A DNA stretch of 64,000 nt from Cordilura impudica (taxonomy: Eukaryota > Arthropoda > Insecta > Diptera > Scathophagidae). The notes beneath the pieces were generated by a model, which saw only the letters and a program-made list of their open reading frames with translations, ran no database searches and was not told the DNA's origin. The first letter of the stretch is position 1. Each line of letters starts with the position of its first letter. The stretch spans positions 148,314,057 to 148,378,056 of the forward strand of contig OY821518.1 of assembly GCA_963682025.1 (NCBI GenBank). The letters run 5' to 3'. Of the stretch, positions 1-10,397 are shown one piece after another. The translations under genes and the position numbers were made by a program.

Positions 1-238
1 CGTTGTGGTAAAATATTATAAAAACTAACCCTTTGTACATTTTTTTTTTATCAACTCTGGTAGAAAAATTTAAAAGTGTCCATTGTTTTAGCATCACAAA
101 AAAAAAATTGTTAGATCATTTTTGTCATCGCCACGAGCCTGCCCGCAAAGTCTTGGATCGATTGGGTCACGGTAAAGGAGTTAAAAATCGATCCAAAATT
201 TTGACTACAAGCAGACAAGCAGACACTACGAGTTAATA
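1..238. other. Flank without recognisable gene
   Basis: AT-rich DNA with a short open frame that matches nothing I know. The first bases (CGTTGTGGTAA then ATATAAAAA) resemble 2344-2370, so this may be part of a local dispersed repeat into which the following mariner jumped. The TA at 237-238 is the left target duplication of that mariner. Confidence 0.4.
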
Positions 239-1518
239 AAGGGTCCGCCATCTAATGTTTTTTTTTCAACTAGTGCTTATTTGTGAGTGCTCGTAATAGC
301 TCATGTCTGATTTGACAGATAATTAGTTTTATACTTCCGCTGAACGAATATGGTTGTGTATACCCTTGAACAATGCTGGGAAATATTGCGCCATCACTTT
401 GAAAATCATGGTAATGTTGCAGAATGTGTGCGAAAATTGCGTACGGATTTTGGAAGAAGAGAAGCACCGTCCGCTCCGTATGTTCGTTATCTTGTGAAAA
501 AAGTGAAAGAAACTGGCATCCTCAACGATAAACCAAAGCGGTAAAAGCCAAAAACAGTGCGTACACCCGAGAATATTGCTGCTGTGGCAGAAAGTGTGGG
601 TGAAGCGCCATCAACAGCGCCATCATTTCGGAGGCATCATTGAGACGAATTTTGCATAAAGACCTTGGTACACCCGCCATACAAAGTCCAATTGGTTCAG
701 GAGTTGAAGCCAACTGACCATCCAATGCGTTTTCGCTTCGCTAAGTGGGCCTGAGATCGACTTACAGAAGATGTCGACTTTGCCAAAAAAATTATCTTTT
801 CAGATGAAGCTCATTTTGATCTTGGCGGGTATGTAAACAAGCAAAATTGTCGCATTTGGTGCACAGAAAACCCGCACGCATACATTGAAAAGCCGATACA
901 CCCAAAACGAGTCACTGTTTGGTGCGGATTTTGGTCGAGAGGCATAATTGGTACATTTTTCTTCGAAAATGAGCAAGGAGTGTCCGTTACATTTAATGGC
1001 GATCGTTATCGGGCCATGTTGAACAAATTTTTGTTCACAAAAATTGAATAGGAGGATATTGGCAACATTTGGTTTCAACAGGACGGCGCTACGTGCCACA
1101 CAGCCGAAGCTACACTCGATGTTTTGCGCCCTGTTTTTGAAGATCGCATTATCAGCCGCAGAGCTGATGTCGTTTGGCCACCTCGGAGCTGCGATTTGAC
1201 ACCGTTGGACTATTATTTGTGGGGTGCCCTCAAAGATAAGTGTTACGCCAACAAGCCAGAGACAATTGACGCTTTAAAGGACAATATTCGTGAAGCCATT
1301 GGTGAAATACAGCTGCACACAATCGATAATGTGCTTAAAAATTGGACCGATCGTGTAGGCTACTGCATGGCCAGCCGAGGCAGCCATTTGAATGAAATTA
1401 TTTTCCATTATTAACCGGAAGGATTGTACTTTCAAATAAAAAAAGAAATTTGAGATAATATTCAGTAGTTTTTTTCTATAGCATTTTCAAAAAAAAAAAA
1501 GTTATTTGCCGGACCCTT
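239..1518 (+). mobile_element. mariner, DD41D (rosa-like) group, copy 1
   Basis: Inverted ends AAGGGTCCG (239-247) and CGGACCCTT (1510-1518) lie inside TA duplications at 237-238 and 1519-1520. Length is 1280 bp, typical of mariner. The encoded transposase has 41 residues between the second catalytic Asp (FQQDGATCHTA) and the third (CDLTPLDYYLW), the DD41D spacing known from the rosa group of fly mariners. Stops and frameshifts make it non-autonomous. Confidence 0.9.
350..1414 (+). pseudogene. DD41D mariner transposase, broken
   Basis: Cut-and-paste transposase of the mariner family. The start at 350 opens an N-terminal helix-turn-helix region that is readable for 64 codons and then hits TAA at 542-544. 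A degraded, frameshifted stretch follows to about 770. The catalytic part is then legible: first Asp in IIFSDEAHFDLGG, a TAG stop at 1049-1051, second Asp in FQQDGATCHTA and third Asp in LTPLDYYLWG, ending in a normal stop at 1412-1414. All three catalytic Asp codons survive, so inactivation is by stops and frameshifts. The second mariner at 40.8-42.1 kb has the same spacing but different ends, so it is another subfamily. Confidence 0.9.
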
Positions 1519-1785
1519 TATAAAGGGAGTAAAAATTCACCAACATCTAAATTAAAAACTGTTAAAATACCTAGTTGTTAAAAAAAACGATGTAAATTTA
1601 CCAAACAATATTTTTCTGTATTAATTTATTTAAAGAAAAACACGAAAATAACTTTTGATGTTGTATTTTTTGTATGTAATATTTACATATATGTACATAC
1701 ATACGTATATTTAATAATAAAATTATATACATATATTCCATACATGTTTTTTCGAAATAACCGCATGCTAGAAATAAATCGGTAT

Positions 1786-2260
1786 ATTGTTATACCCTCC
1801 ACTCCAGTGTGCAGAGGGTATATATAAGTTTGTCATTCCGTTTGTAATAATTAGAAAACAAAATCTGGACCCCATAAAATATATATGTTTGTGATCCTTA
1901 TAACAAGCGGAGTTGATATAGCGATGTCCGTCTGGCCGTCTGTCCGTCTGTGGAAATTACGATGACGGCTTCAATTGGGCAACTAGGTTGCTCGTTAGTA
2001 TAAAAAATGATTCATTAACATCCTGGAAAGTTTGCTATTTAAAACCGTCCAAATCGGTTTATCTGGTCCCGAGAATTGAACGATGGAGTAAAAAAAGTCT
2101 TGAAAAAAATATGATTTTAATATGTTGCTCTTGTCACGATAACGTTCTCAATAGGACAGCTAGGGAGCTTGTTGTTAGTGAGAATGATACACCGACATCA
2201 TGAGAAGGTTTCTGTTATTTAAATCGTGACAATAGGTTTCATAGGTGCCGAGAAATCACT
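1786..2260 (+). repeat. Dispersed repeat, family B type (5' part)
   Basis: Starts with ATACCCTCCACT, followed by a 'GTTTGTCATTCCGTTTGTAA' stretch, a GTCCGTCTG tract near 1925-1950 and oligomers seen in the muscid dispersed repeat that ends in GGTGGAGGGTAT. A related start occurs at about 38181. No coding capacity is seen. The following ~280 bp to the Harbinger element is plain AT-rich DNA. Confidence 0.6.
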
Positions 2261-2540
2261 GAAAAGCTAAAAAAATATGATGTTTTCCTATATTGTCATT
2301 CTAAATTTTGTATTTTGTCACAGCTGTACTTGCTGTTTTTATGTTCGTTGTGGTAATAATATAAAAATTCACCAAAATCAACATTTTATGGTGTAATATT
2401 TAAGTTAGTTGATTAATAAAAGAAACTATATAAAATCAATATCCATATTCTGCGATTTTTATAAGATCACAAAATATTAAAAATTGATACATACATACTA
2501 CTGTTGCAAATATCAAAATACTATAAATAACATTCATATA

Positions 2541-3266
2541 CAGGCATGTCACAGAACAAAATCGAAATCGATTTGATTCCGTATTGCCAAATCGATCGAT
2601 TTCGCTTTAGCTTCTTCAGAAATTTGTCGCTTTCATTAAATCGAAAAAAATGAAAAAGTTATTTTTGTGTATTAAATATGGCAACGTAACGAAAAATACA
2701 CAGCTGATTGTTGGAAAGAAAAAGAATATAAAGTGAAATTTTAAGATTGTGTTGTGTTAAATAAATAAAATAAATAAATAAAAAATATAAAAATGCCCGG
2801 CATATCCATTGTTGCAGTAATAGAGGAACGAAACCAACATTCCGTGCGTCGACGTCAATTAAGGGATGCATCAGATCCTTTATCATGTCCAAGTGAAATG
2901 TAAGTTACATGTATATGTACATTTACTTGCAAACAAAAATCATTCATGTACCTCTTTTAGCTTTATTAGGTAATATCGTATTTTTCGTCATATAAAAATC
3001 ATTTTCTTTTAAATTGGTAATAAAATTTATTTTAAAGATTGAAATGTCTATATTTTGCTAAAATAAATAAACCAATAGTTTTTTTTTATTAATTTTAAGT
3101 TGTTCTGGATAGTTTTTTGGTATTTATGCTACTTAAAATATCAATTCCACTTAAGAAATTAAAAGTGGTTTCATATCGATAACATTTGTCGGTTTACGTT
3201 TTCTGAAGAAGCCAAATATGGTTTCAATTCCACTTTCGATCGGAATTTGTTTCTGTGACATGCCTG
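2541..3266 (+). mobile_element. PIF/Harbinger-type element, internally deleted
   Basis: Terminal inverted repeat CAGGCATGTCACAGAA at 2541 is matched by TTCTGTGACATGCCTG ending at 3266, and the similarity continues inward to 'GGCTTCTTCAGAAA'. The flanks carry the 3-bp direct repeat ATA (2538-2540, 3267-3269). A short first exon with a Harbinger-like signature lies inside. At 726 bp it is far shorter than an autonomous element, so it is a deletion derivative. Confidence 0.8.
2793..2899 (+). pseudogene. Residual first exon of Harbinger nuclease
   Basis: ATG at 2793 opens about 36 codons that include the run RRRQLRDASDPL, the Arg-rich 'RRxLRDxSxPF' signature near the start of many PIF/Harbinger nucleases. 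The exon ends at an AT|GTAAGT splice donor (2900), after which coding sequence is lost. In an intact element this would continue into the DDE nuclease; here only the leading exon remains within the inverted repeats. Confidence 0.65.
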
Positions 3267-3555
3267 ATATTCTGTATATGTATATCGATAATAAGCGCAT
3301 ATTAAAAATAATATAAATATAAATTATTTTATTTATACAAAATACTGCAATTTTTAGGGTTTAAAAAAATAGTATGATTTTAAGGGTTCTACTTTTAGTA
3401 CATACTTGAATTCAAAAGTAGTATTGAAACCATAAAATTCTACCCTGTAAAAAATTGGTGTTTAAAAAAAATTTTTTTTCTCAGATGATAATAATATAAT
3501 AGATGTTAATAATATTTAATTATATACATTTTTAAAATTTATTATTTAATGTTTG

Positions 3556-3825
3556 GCTCAGGCAAACGCCATTCCCGGACTACCGAGAATTTAATGCACG
3601 AGTTATTCCGCATTAGGAATAATCGCGGAGCTCAGCTCAATCAAAGTGCAATGATTAAGCCTCGCCCTGGGAAACATGTGTTCATGCTTCCCTTTGCACA
3701 AACGACATTCCCAACTACCAAAAATTGTAGGCACGAGCTATCCACATAAGGAATAGTCGCGGGCTCAACTCAATCAAAGTGCAATGAATAAGCTTCGCCC
3801 TGGGAAACATGTATTCATTCATTTC
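3556..3825. repeat. Two tandem ~135-bp units
   Basis: CACGAG at 3597 and 3732 begin two similar blocks, each holding 'CTCAA(T)CAAAGTGCAATGA' and 'CGCCCTGGGAAACATGT'. Unit spacing is 135 bp and the copies differ by scattered substitutions. Both are richer in GC than the surroundings. Origin is not recognised; the 66-codon open frame across the first unit and junction is probably chance. Confidence 0.7.
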
Positions 3826-3828
3826 TTA

Positions 3829-4317
3829 AGGTGCTATTACACGATGTGTTTTTTACATATGTACTGTCACTTTTTTTTATCCATATGAAATTCCTCATGT
3901 CTGTCAAAATTGTCTCTTTACATACGATTCATAATTTCTGCTATCACACGTGCATATGTATTTTCTTATGACTTAACCTCTAAATGTAAACAACAGCTGA
4001 TTTAATTTGTGAATTTACAAAAATTTATTGTTAAAAAAAGATATATATTTTTTAATTGTTAATTAATATTAAACAATTTATTTTTCTTTCAATATTAATC
4101 TTTATAATTTACTCTGATTTTCTTTCGCCACAAGCAGTGTTGTATTTTCATATGATTGTCATGCAAAAATAGAACCTGTAATTGAAAAATGTACTTGTGA
4201 CTTTCCTCATGTATTGTACATAAACAATGTTTCATATGTATCACACGATGTGTACAACTTTTGTTTTGGGAAAATTTGACAGTACATATGTAAAAAACAC
4301 ATCATGTAATAGCACCT
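3829..4317. mobile_element. Harbinger-type MITE with TTA target duplication
   Basis: Inverted ends of about 40 bp: AGGTGCTATTACACGATGTG at 3829 and its complement ending at 4317, including a shared TTTTTTACATATGTACTGTC core. TTA occurs at 3826-3828 and 4318-4320, the target duplication usual for PIF/Harbinger. It is 489 bp with no coding sequence. Its right end also supplies the left edge of the 780-bp tandem duplication. Confidence 0.85.
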
Positions 4318-5844
4318 TTAGCACAAACCGAACTTCTTATGGCACATTAAAAATAAACTATTTGAGAAGAACAATTCATCATTACGCTGTATTATAATAC
4401 TATTTTCTTATTTTACTACTAGCTAGTAAACAAAGTGATCGTGTCATTGTAATCGGAATAGAATTGAAATTGTGTGCAGATTTGTTTTACTTAAAAAACT
4501 TTTTCTACAGATAGTGAATAAAATCCCAGTAAACATTTTATGCAATAAGTGATCATATGGAGTCTTTTTTGACTCCTCTGTGCTATTAAAACAGTCATAA
4601 ATGCGCTCTTTTGCTGATCACAAAATATTCTTTTGTTGGGAGAAAATATTACCTTACCCCCGACTCTTCTTGAGAACCTTTTTTATCCAATTTTCTGATT
4701 AATTTCGACTTATTTTTGAGTCATATTTAATGTCATTTTTCTATAAATCACTTTTGAAGCGTAAGCAAAAATCATTTCTTAGTCTTTTTCTAATACCGCA
4801 TGTGATTAATCAGTTTTTAATCATCAAAAGTGCTCGAAGAAGACACAGTAAGATGATTTTTGTTAAAATAATCTTCGAAATGATTACTGGGATATCGTAT
4901 ATTTTTGTTTACACACACATATACATAATGGCACCAGTAAGCCGAACTCTCATGAAACACATAGACGACAGCGGCTACACGGCTACAACCTGTCAAAAAT
5001 AAAATACACACGTTTATATGAAAACGATTATTTTGACACAAACACAGCTACACGACTACATGACCATATGTAAAAAACACATCATGTAATAGCACCTTTA
5101 GCACAAACCGAACTTCTTATGGCACATTAAAAATAAACTATTTGAGAAGTACAATTCATCATTACGCTGTATTATAATACTATTTTCTTATTTTACTACT
5201 AGCTAGTAAACAAAGTGATCGTGTCATTGTAATCGGAATAGAATTGAAATTGTGTGCAGATTTGTTTTACTTAAAAAACTGTTTCTACAGATAGTGAATA
5301 AAATCCCAGTAAACATTTTATGCAATAAGTGATCATATGGAGTCTTTTTTGACTCCTCTGTGCTATTAAAACAGTCATAAATGCGCTCTTTTGCTGATCA
5401 CAAAATATTCTTTTGTTGGGAGGAAATATTACCTTACTCCCGACTCTTCTTGAGAACCTTTTTTATCCAATTTTCTGATTAATTTCGACTTATTTTTGAG
5501 TCATATTTAATGTCATTTTTCTATAAATCACTTTTGAAGCGTAAGCAAAAATCATTTCTTAGTCTTTTTCTAATACCGCATGTGATTAATCAGTTTTTAA
5601 TCATCAAAAGTGCTCGAAGAAGACACAGTAAGATGATTTTTGTTAAAATAATCTTCGAAATGATTACTGGGATATCGTATATTTTTGTTTACACACACAT
5701 ATACATAATGGCACCAGTAAGCCGAACTCTCATGAAACACATAGACGACAGCGGCTACACGGCTACAACCTGTCAAAAATAAAATACACACGTTTATATG
5801 AAAACGATTATTTTGACACAAACACAGCTACACGACTACATGAC
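4285..5844. repeat. 780-bp tandem duplication, almost identical copies
   Basis: 4285-5064 and 5065-5844 match base for base apart from a handful of substitutions (for example AGAACAATTC against AGTACAATTC, and CCTTACCCC against CCTTACTCC). The unit begins in the last 33 bp of the MITE right end, so a second truncated MITE end sits at 5065-5097. Copied 90-codon open frames are present on + (4730, 5510) and 74-codon frames on -, but they resemble no known protein. Either a very recent duplication or collapsed/uncollapsed haplotypes in assembly. Confidence 0.95.
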
Positions 5845-6357
5845 CACTTTTACTGCTGTAGTCAACTTAGGCTAATTTCTATTTTTGTTGGCTACAAAAT
5901 AAAAATAGTGCTGACAATATAACAAAATATGTAAAAGATATAAGTGCTATGAAATATTTTATTTTGTTGAAATAATTAATCGCAAAATGAAATGCTATAA
6001 TAATTCTATTAATAAGTAAATTTATTTATTTATTTTTACGTTATAATAATGCATTAATATATTTAAGACAATTTTATATAGAATCATACATGTTTTTCTA
6101 TTTTAATAAAGTAAAAAAAAAAAATATAATTGGCACTACTGAAATAAAAATGATTTTGTATAAAAACAGCTGTTTATATTGTTGTTATATGTTGCTGTCG
6201 TTTTCAAAAAAATAAGTAGTTGACTACACGACTACAATTGCAGCCAGCAGCATTGCATAAGTAAGAATTTCATTTAGTCTTATGAAAGCTTTTGAACAAA
6301 GTAGATATATGTCGCATTGTTTTGTGAAATCTTACATTGTTTTTTAATAGGTACCAG
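5845..6357. other. AT-rich intergenic, no gene seen
   Basis: Contains the short direct motif CTACACGACTACA (5828 and 6223) and the inverted pair GTAGTCAACT (about 5858) / AGTTGACTAC (about 6216), which could mark a small MITE, but the ends are too short to be sure. No coding signal. Confidence 0.4.
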
Positions 6358-6970
6358 TGATGCCAGGAGATTTTTACAGAAATCTCTACGCTAATGAAAA
6401 AAAATCCCTTTTTTCCCAACACCCACTTTTTTTCTCTACATTTTTCCCTACACTACTTTTTTAAATTTTTCAAAAAAAAAATTATTTTTAATTTGTTAAT
6501 TTTCAATATCAATAATGCAAAAATAACATAAAAACGAAAAAAATATCATAAAAAATAAGATAAGAATATCATTAGAATTACATAAAAACAACATAAAAAA
6601 CCAACAGATATTATAAAAAAATATTTTTACTATTCTGTATAAATCATCTTTTATATGGCTAGATGTCCATTTAAAATTTACATAATTAATTAAAATGGCT
6701 TGCAAATGGGATCTTATAACGTAAACAGAATTTTGGTTGTTGGTTTTAAAAGATATTTTTTTTAAGACATTGGTTATTAGCATGTATACTTAGATCTGAT
6801 TTATCGCAATTTAATATTTTTTCACAAGCCTTGCATCTGTATTTAAAGTCGTCATCTTTGACCTGTTCCATCCCATTAGCTTCTCGTCTCTCAACTAACT
6901 TGAGTAAAACCTTTGTTTTCTGTATTTCTTTGATGTGTTTTCAGCATCATCGAAAAACGAATCGGACATT
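6358..6970 (-). pseudogene. BED-type zinc-finger fragment, hAT-like relic
   Basis: On the minus strand an ATG at 6969 starts MSDSFFDDAENTSKKYRKQ; after a one-base shift a second frame continues to the stop at 6746-6748 and contains YRCKACEKILNCDKSDLSIH, a Cys-x2-Cys...His arrangement like the BED or hAT-associated zinc fingers of transposases. The segment is bounded on the left by CAGTGATGCCA (6358-6368), a hAT-like terminus. No nuclease domain is present, so only the DNA-binding head survives. Confidence 0.5.
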
Positions 6971-7509
6971 TTTCTAAAATCAATTATGTTTACATTTATA
7001 ATATTTTAATATTCTTTTTTTATTAACAAACTTACTTAATATAATCGAAGAGATCTACAAAGATGGCGTACTTATGTATGTATTAAAAAAAATGCACAAA
7101 ACAAGTAAACTGCACAAAAGTGTTTTTTACTTGTCAGTCTTATTAAGGAAGCCACGTATTTACTATCTCCATATTATAGAGTTATTACTAGATTTAAAAA
7201 AGATAGATATTTTTAATTTTAAAGTTTAAAATTGAAATGTATATAATGTTAAGTTGTTAAAAAAAATTTTCAAAAAATCCCTACAATTTTTGCATTAAAC
7301 ACATAGACGCAAATCCATTTATCGATGCGTTACAAATGGAATGACAAACTGATGTAATATGATCAAAAAAATAAAACTGATTAACGCTAGTGCTTTTAAA
7401 ATATAAGACATGGTCAAGTATTCCGAAAAAGATCCGAAATTTAAAAATATATTTTGTTTACTATCTTCTATTGACTTTAAAATTGTTAAACGTAAATGCT
7501 GAAACTTCC
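6971..7509. other. AT-rich intergenic, no gene seen
   Basis: Poly-A/T tracts and no open frame of interest. I see no repeat boundary that I can define. Confidence 0.4.
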
Positions 7510-7660
7510 GAGTATTTGTTGTAATAAATTACTAAATTGATCAAATTGTTTACATTTTCAAATATTTTATCTAAATTTGTTACAAATAGTGCAAGAAAAC
7601 CTAGGTGGAGGGTATCAAAGATTCGGCATAGCCGAATTTAACACTCTTACTTGTTTTATT
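7510..7660 (-). repeat. Dispersed repeat family B, terminal part, copy 1
   Basis: Ends in GGTGGAGGGTATCAAAGATT, then the hairpin TTCGGC-ATA-GCCGAA and CACTCTTACTTGTTT. Read on the minus strand this is ACAAGTAAGAGTG, hairpin, GATACCCTCCACC, the same plan as family A ends. The upstream ~90 bp also match copy 2 at 9825-9942. Confidence 0.8.
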
Positions 7661-8289
7661 TATATAAAATTCTCCAGTATGTATTTTGTTTTAGGGAAAA
7701 TACATTTCTTTTGTATTAACAGAGTATCACTTCATTTTGCTGAGTGTTGCTATACCACAGTAGATGGCGACTCAATTTTTGTTCTAATTAGCTTTGCAAT
7801 CGTTATTTATTTTTTAACATGAATGTCAATATTTTCAATTAGATATCAAACACAAAAATGTTAAGGGTATATAAAGGGCTGGTCTTTTATTTCATACTTT
7901 TTTCCATTATTCTTTTACAAATATGACCATAAGTTTGGCACATTAACTTTTTGCGAGTTCATCAATGAGTTTTTTTTCGCTTTCAAAACAGTTCTAGATA
8001 GTTATATAAATTTATTATTCTGATTTACCCACAAAAAAATTGTTTATAATTACTAAAGCATTGCTATTGACATAAATACAAAATTGCACCTTTTGGATTT
8101 TCCATTCAAATTTAAGAAAATATCAATTCTAAAAATTGGAATTCAGATTTCCAATTATTAATTAGAAAATATCAATTGAATTTCAGAAAATCATACTAAA
8201 ACGTCGGAAATAATAACATGAAATTTATAAGACATCAATTGAATTTTTAAAATATAAATTTTATTCTTTAAACACAAATTGAAATTCAA
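7661..8289. other. Non-coding, contains a diverged CAATTG-repeat patch
   Basis: 8095-8280 holds scattered ATCAATTGAATTTCAGAAA-like units, the same ~20-bp repeat that forms the arrays at 22605, 27466, 31862 and 35165. The rest is AT-rich without genes. Confidence 0.6.
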
Positions 8290-9070
8290 ACAAGTAAGAA
8301 AATTATAGTCGGTCTAGACCGACTATACGATACCCTATACCATGCGCTTAGAAACCCTATCTCTTAGGCCCAACTAACTGGACATTGAAAATAAGCAAAA
8401 ACCAAATTTGAGTGGGATTTTTATTAATTTTTTTGGCTGCAGATATGAAAAAGTTCATATCGGATGCTATATCTATAAAGGGACTAGGTCCAAAAATGGA
8501 CCGATCCTGATCATGTTTGGTAAAGTCACTTGTATTTTGCAAAAATATATACAAACAAAATTTGAGAAGAATCAGTGCAATATTTTTGTTTTTTAATAGA
8601 TTTAAGTGAAGATCGAGAAGCAGCTCTATATGGGGTCAGAGGGATCATTTATGGACTACTCATTAGTGGATGTAATGAACGCATACAAACCCAATTTGAG
8701 TAAGATCTATATGACAATTTGGATCTTATGGAAATTTATGTCGATTTCATATGGGTAATTTGTATGGGGGCTAGGTCTGAACATGGACCGATTCTCACCA
8801 ATTTCAATAGCGTTGATCCCATGGCCGATAAAAGCTTATATACCAAATTTCATCAAAATATATTCATATTTGCGACCTGCAGTTTGATTACAAGCTTTAC
8901 ATGGACACACAGACGGACGGACGAACGGACGGACATTGTTAAATCAACTCAGAAAGTGATTCTGATTCGATCGGTATAATTAAAGATGGGTCTAGGTCAA
9001 ATTTTTTTGGTTGTTACAAACGGCAGCACAAAGTCATTATAGCCAAACCACATAGTGGTATAGGGTATAA
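8290..9070 (+). repeat. Dispersed repeat family A, copy A1
   Basis: Begins ACAAGTAAGAAAATTATAG, then the perfect hairpin TAGTCGG-TCTAGA-CCGACTA and GATACCCTATACCA; ends CCACATAGTGGTATAGGGTAT. The start and end therefore carry the inverted word ATACCCTATACCA. Internal landmarks are 'TTTTTTTGGCTGCAGATATG' and a GGACGGACG tract. A 62-codon open frame (8408-8596) recurs in other copies, but the opposite strand is open over the same stretch too, so I do not treat it as a gene. Confidence 0.9.
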
Positions 9071-9824
9071 TGAAAATAAATAAAATTGTTACATAAATAA
9101 GTTGTTACAAATTATTTTAATTAAAATTTTTGGTATATTTGGTTTTTTGCGTTTGGCATCCCTAATTCAAAATTTGACTTCATGGTAGGCAAGGTAAAAC
9201 CCAAAACATTGAAGTTCTATAATAATTCCCAGGTAGTAGTATTTGGAGTCAATAATTGAAAATATATTTTATTAACATAATTTAATTCAAAATTAAAAGT
9301 TGGCATCACTGGGTTAGATTTTGTATTGTATTGTGTTTATAGTGAAAACTCCCTTTTAGCATGTTAAAAAAAATTTATTTTCCAAATATGGCAAAAACAA
9401 AAACAACAAAAATTAAAAGAGCTTTTTTTTTTGGTTATTATTTTGTTACTCGATCCGACCTATACGGCCGCAATGAAGAATTATTTGGCCAGTTAAAAGA
9501 AACTATACAGCCTTCTCCAATTAGCGCAATTTAGTGCGTATAGCCACCCTACACAACCATTACCTTCGCAATGGAGGTTAGGGCGAGCTATTTAATTTGC
9601 AAAAACTTAAACTAAATTAATTAACTAATTCTGTCATATAACCACGATGACCAAAAAGCAAACACCGAAACGTCTTTTCTTTTATCCGAAATAATAGCAA
9701 AGACGAAAACGAACTTTCCTCGTTGGAGCGCGAATTACTAATGTGAGAGAGCTTTATATACCAACTCTTGGAATAAACAAAAATGCAGATCAAACCAAAG
9801 AATTTGCTGAAATAATTTGGTATT
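9071..9824. other. Intergenic, no gene seen
   Basis: AT-rich with a few GC-richer patches (9440-9560). TGGCATCACTG at 9302-9312 looks like a hAT-type end facing left, but no partner with a matching 8-bp duplication was found. Confidence 0.4.
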
Positions 9825-9942
9825 AAATTTAACAAATTGTTTACTTTTTCAAATATTTTGTTTACATTTATTATCAATACTCAAAACGAGGTGGAGGATA
9901 TCAAAGATTCGGCACAGCCGAATTTAACACTCTTACTTGTTT
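9825..9942 (-). repeat. Dispersed repeat family B, terminal part, copy 2
   Basis: Same end structure as 7510-7660: GGTGGAGGATATCAAAGATT, hairpin TTCGGC-ACA-GCCGAA, CACTCTTACTTGTTT. The shared upstream block 'AACAAATTGTTTAC...TTTTCAAATATTTTG' confirms homology. Confidence 0.8.
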
Positions 9943-9945
9943 GTG

Positions 9946-10397
9946 ATTGTATTGTGAAATAGATAATTACCCCCCCCCCCCCCCCCCCGAATAGATGTTT
10001 ACATATCAAATATATGCAGATATTTATAAAGTGTGAAATTGGTTTAAAATCTCGTCATTTAGCTCAAAATCTTATTTGAACTCTAGTACCGGTTACATGT
10101 GTTTATTATTTCATTTATTTATTAAAAATAATATTAAATTTTTTAATATATATGGAATAAATTATAACGTTAACAATACTTTTAAAAGATTGAGGGAATT
10201 AATTATAAATGTTTATAAAAAGTCAAGAAATATAATACAGAAAACAGCGACAAAAAGGTTATTAGATATCATAATTTTTTCACCAATACGATCATAAGTC
10301 ACACCGATTTTTCTTAGTTTTACATCTTACGCTGTTTTTATAATTGCATTGTGAAATAGATTTTTACTCCCCTGCGCGTACAAATGTTTACACATCG
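9946..10397 (-). repeat. Dispersed repeat family C, two adjacent copies
   Basis: 9946-10012 is a short copy containing TGTGATTGTATTGTGAAATA and a 19-base poly-C run (9970-9988) where the longer copy has ACTCCCCTGCGCG. 10086-10397 is a ~310-bp copy. The reverse complement of this longer copy recurs at 12925-13200, and a further copy lies at 22157-22265. No coding content. Confidence 0.8.

Noticed and set aside
4730..5002. 90-codon open frame repeated at 5510-5782
   Set aside because: Identical because it lies in the 780-bp duplication; composition is low-complexity, the opposite strand is equally open, and no domain is visible.
8408..8596. 62-codon frame recurring in family A copies (57654, 60625, 39749)
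   Set aside because: Both strands are open over the same region in several copies, so recurrence follows from shared ancestry of a non-coding repeat.
6358..9312. Single hAT element with ends CAGTGATGCCA and TGGCATCACTG
   Set aside because: The two 11-bp ends match, but the adjacent 8 bp (ATAGGTAC and GGTTAGAT) do not, and a family A and B repeat lie between; pairing is probably fortuitous.
9970..9988. Poly-C run as a regulatory or telomeric element
   Set aside because: It replaces a CCCC-containing stretch of family C and is matched by a G run at 22181; simple slippage explains it.
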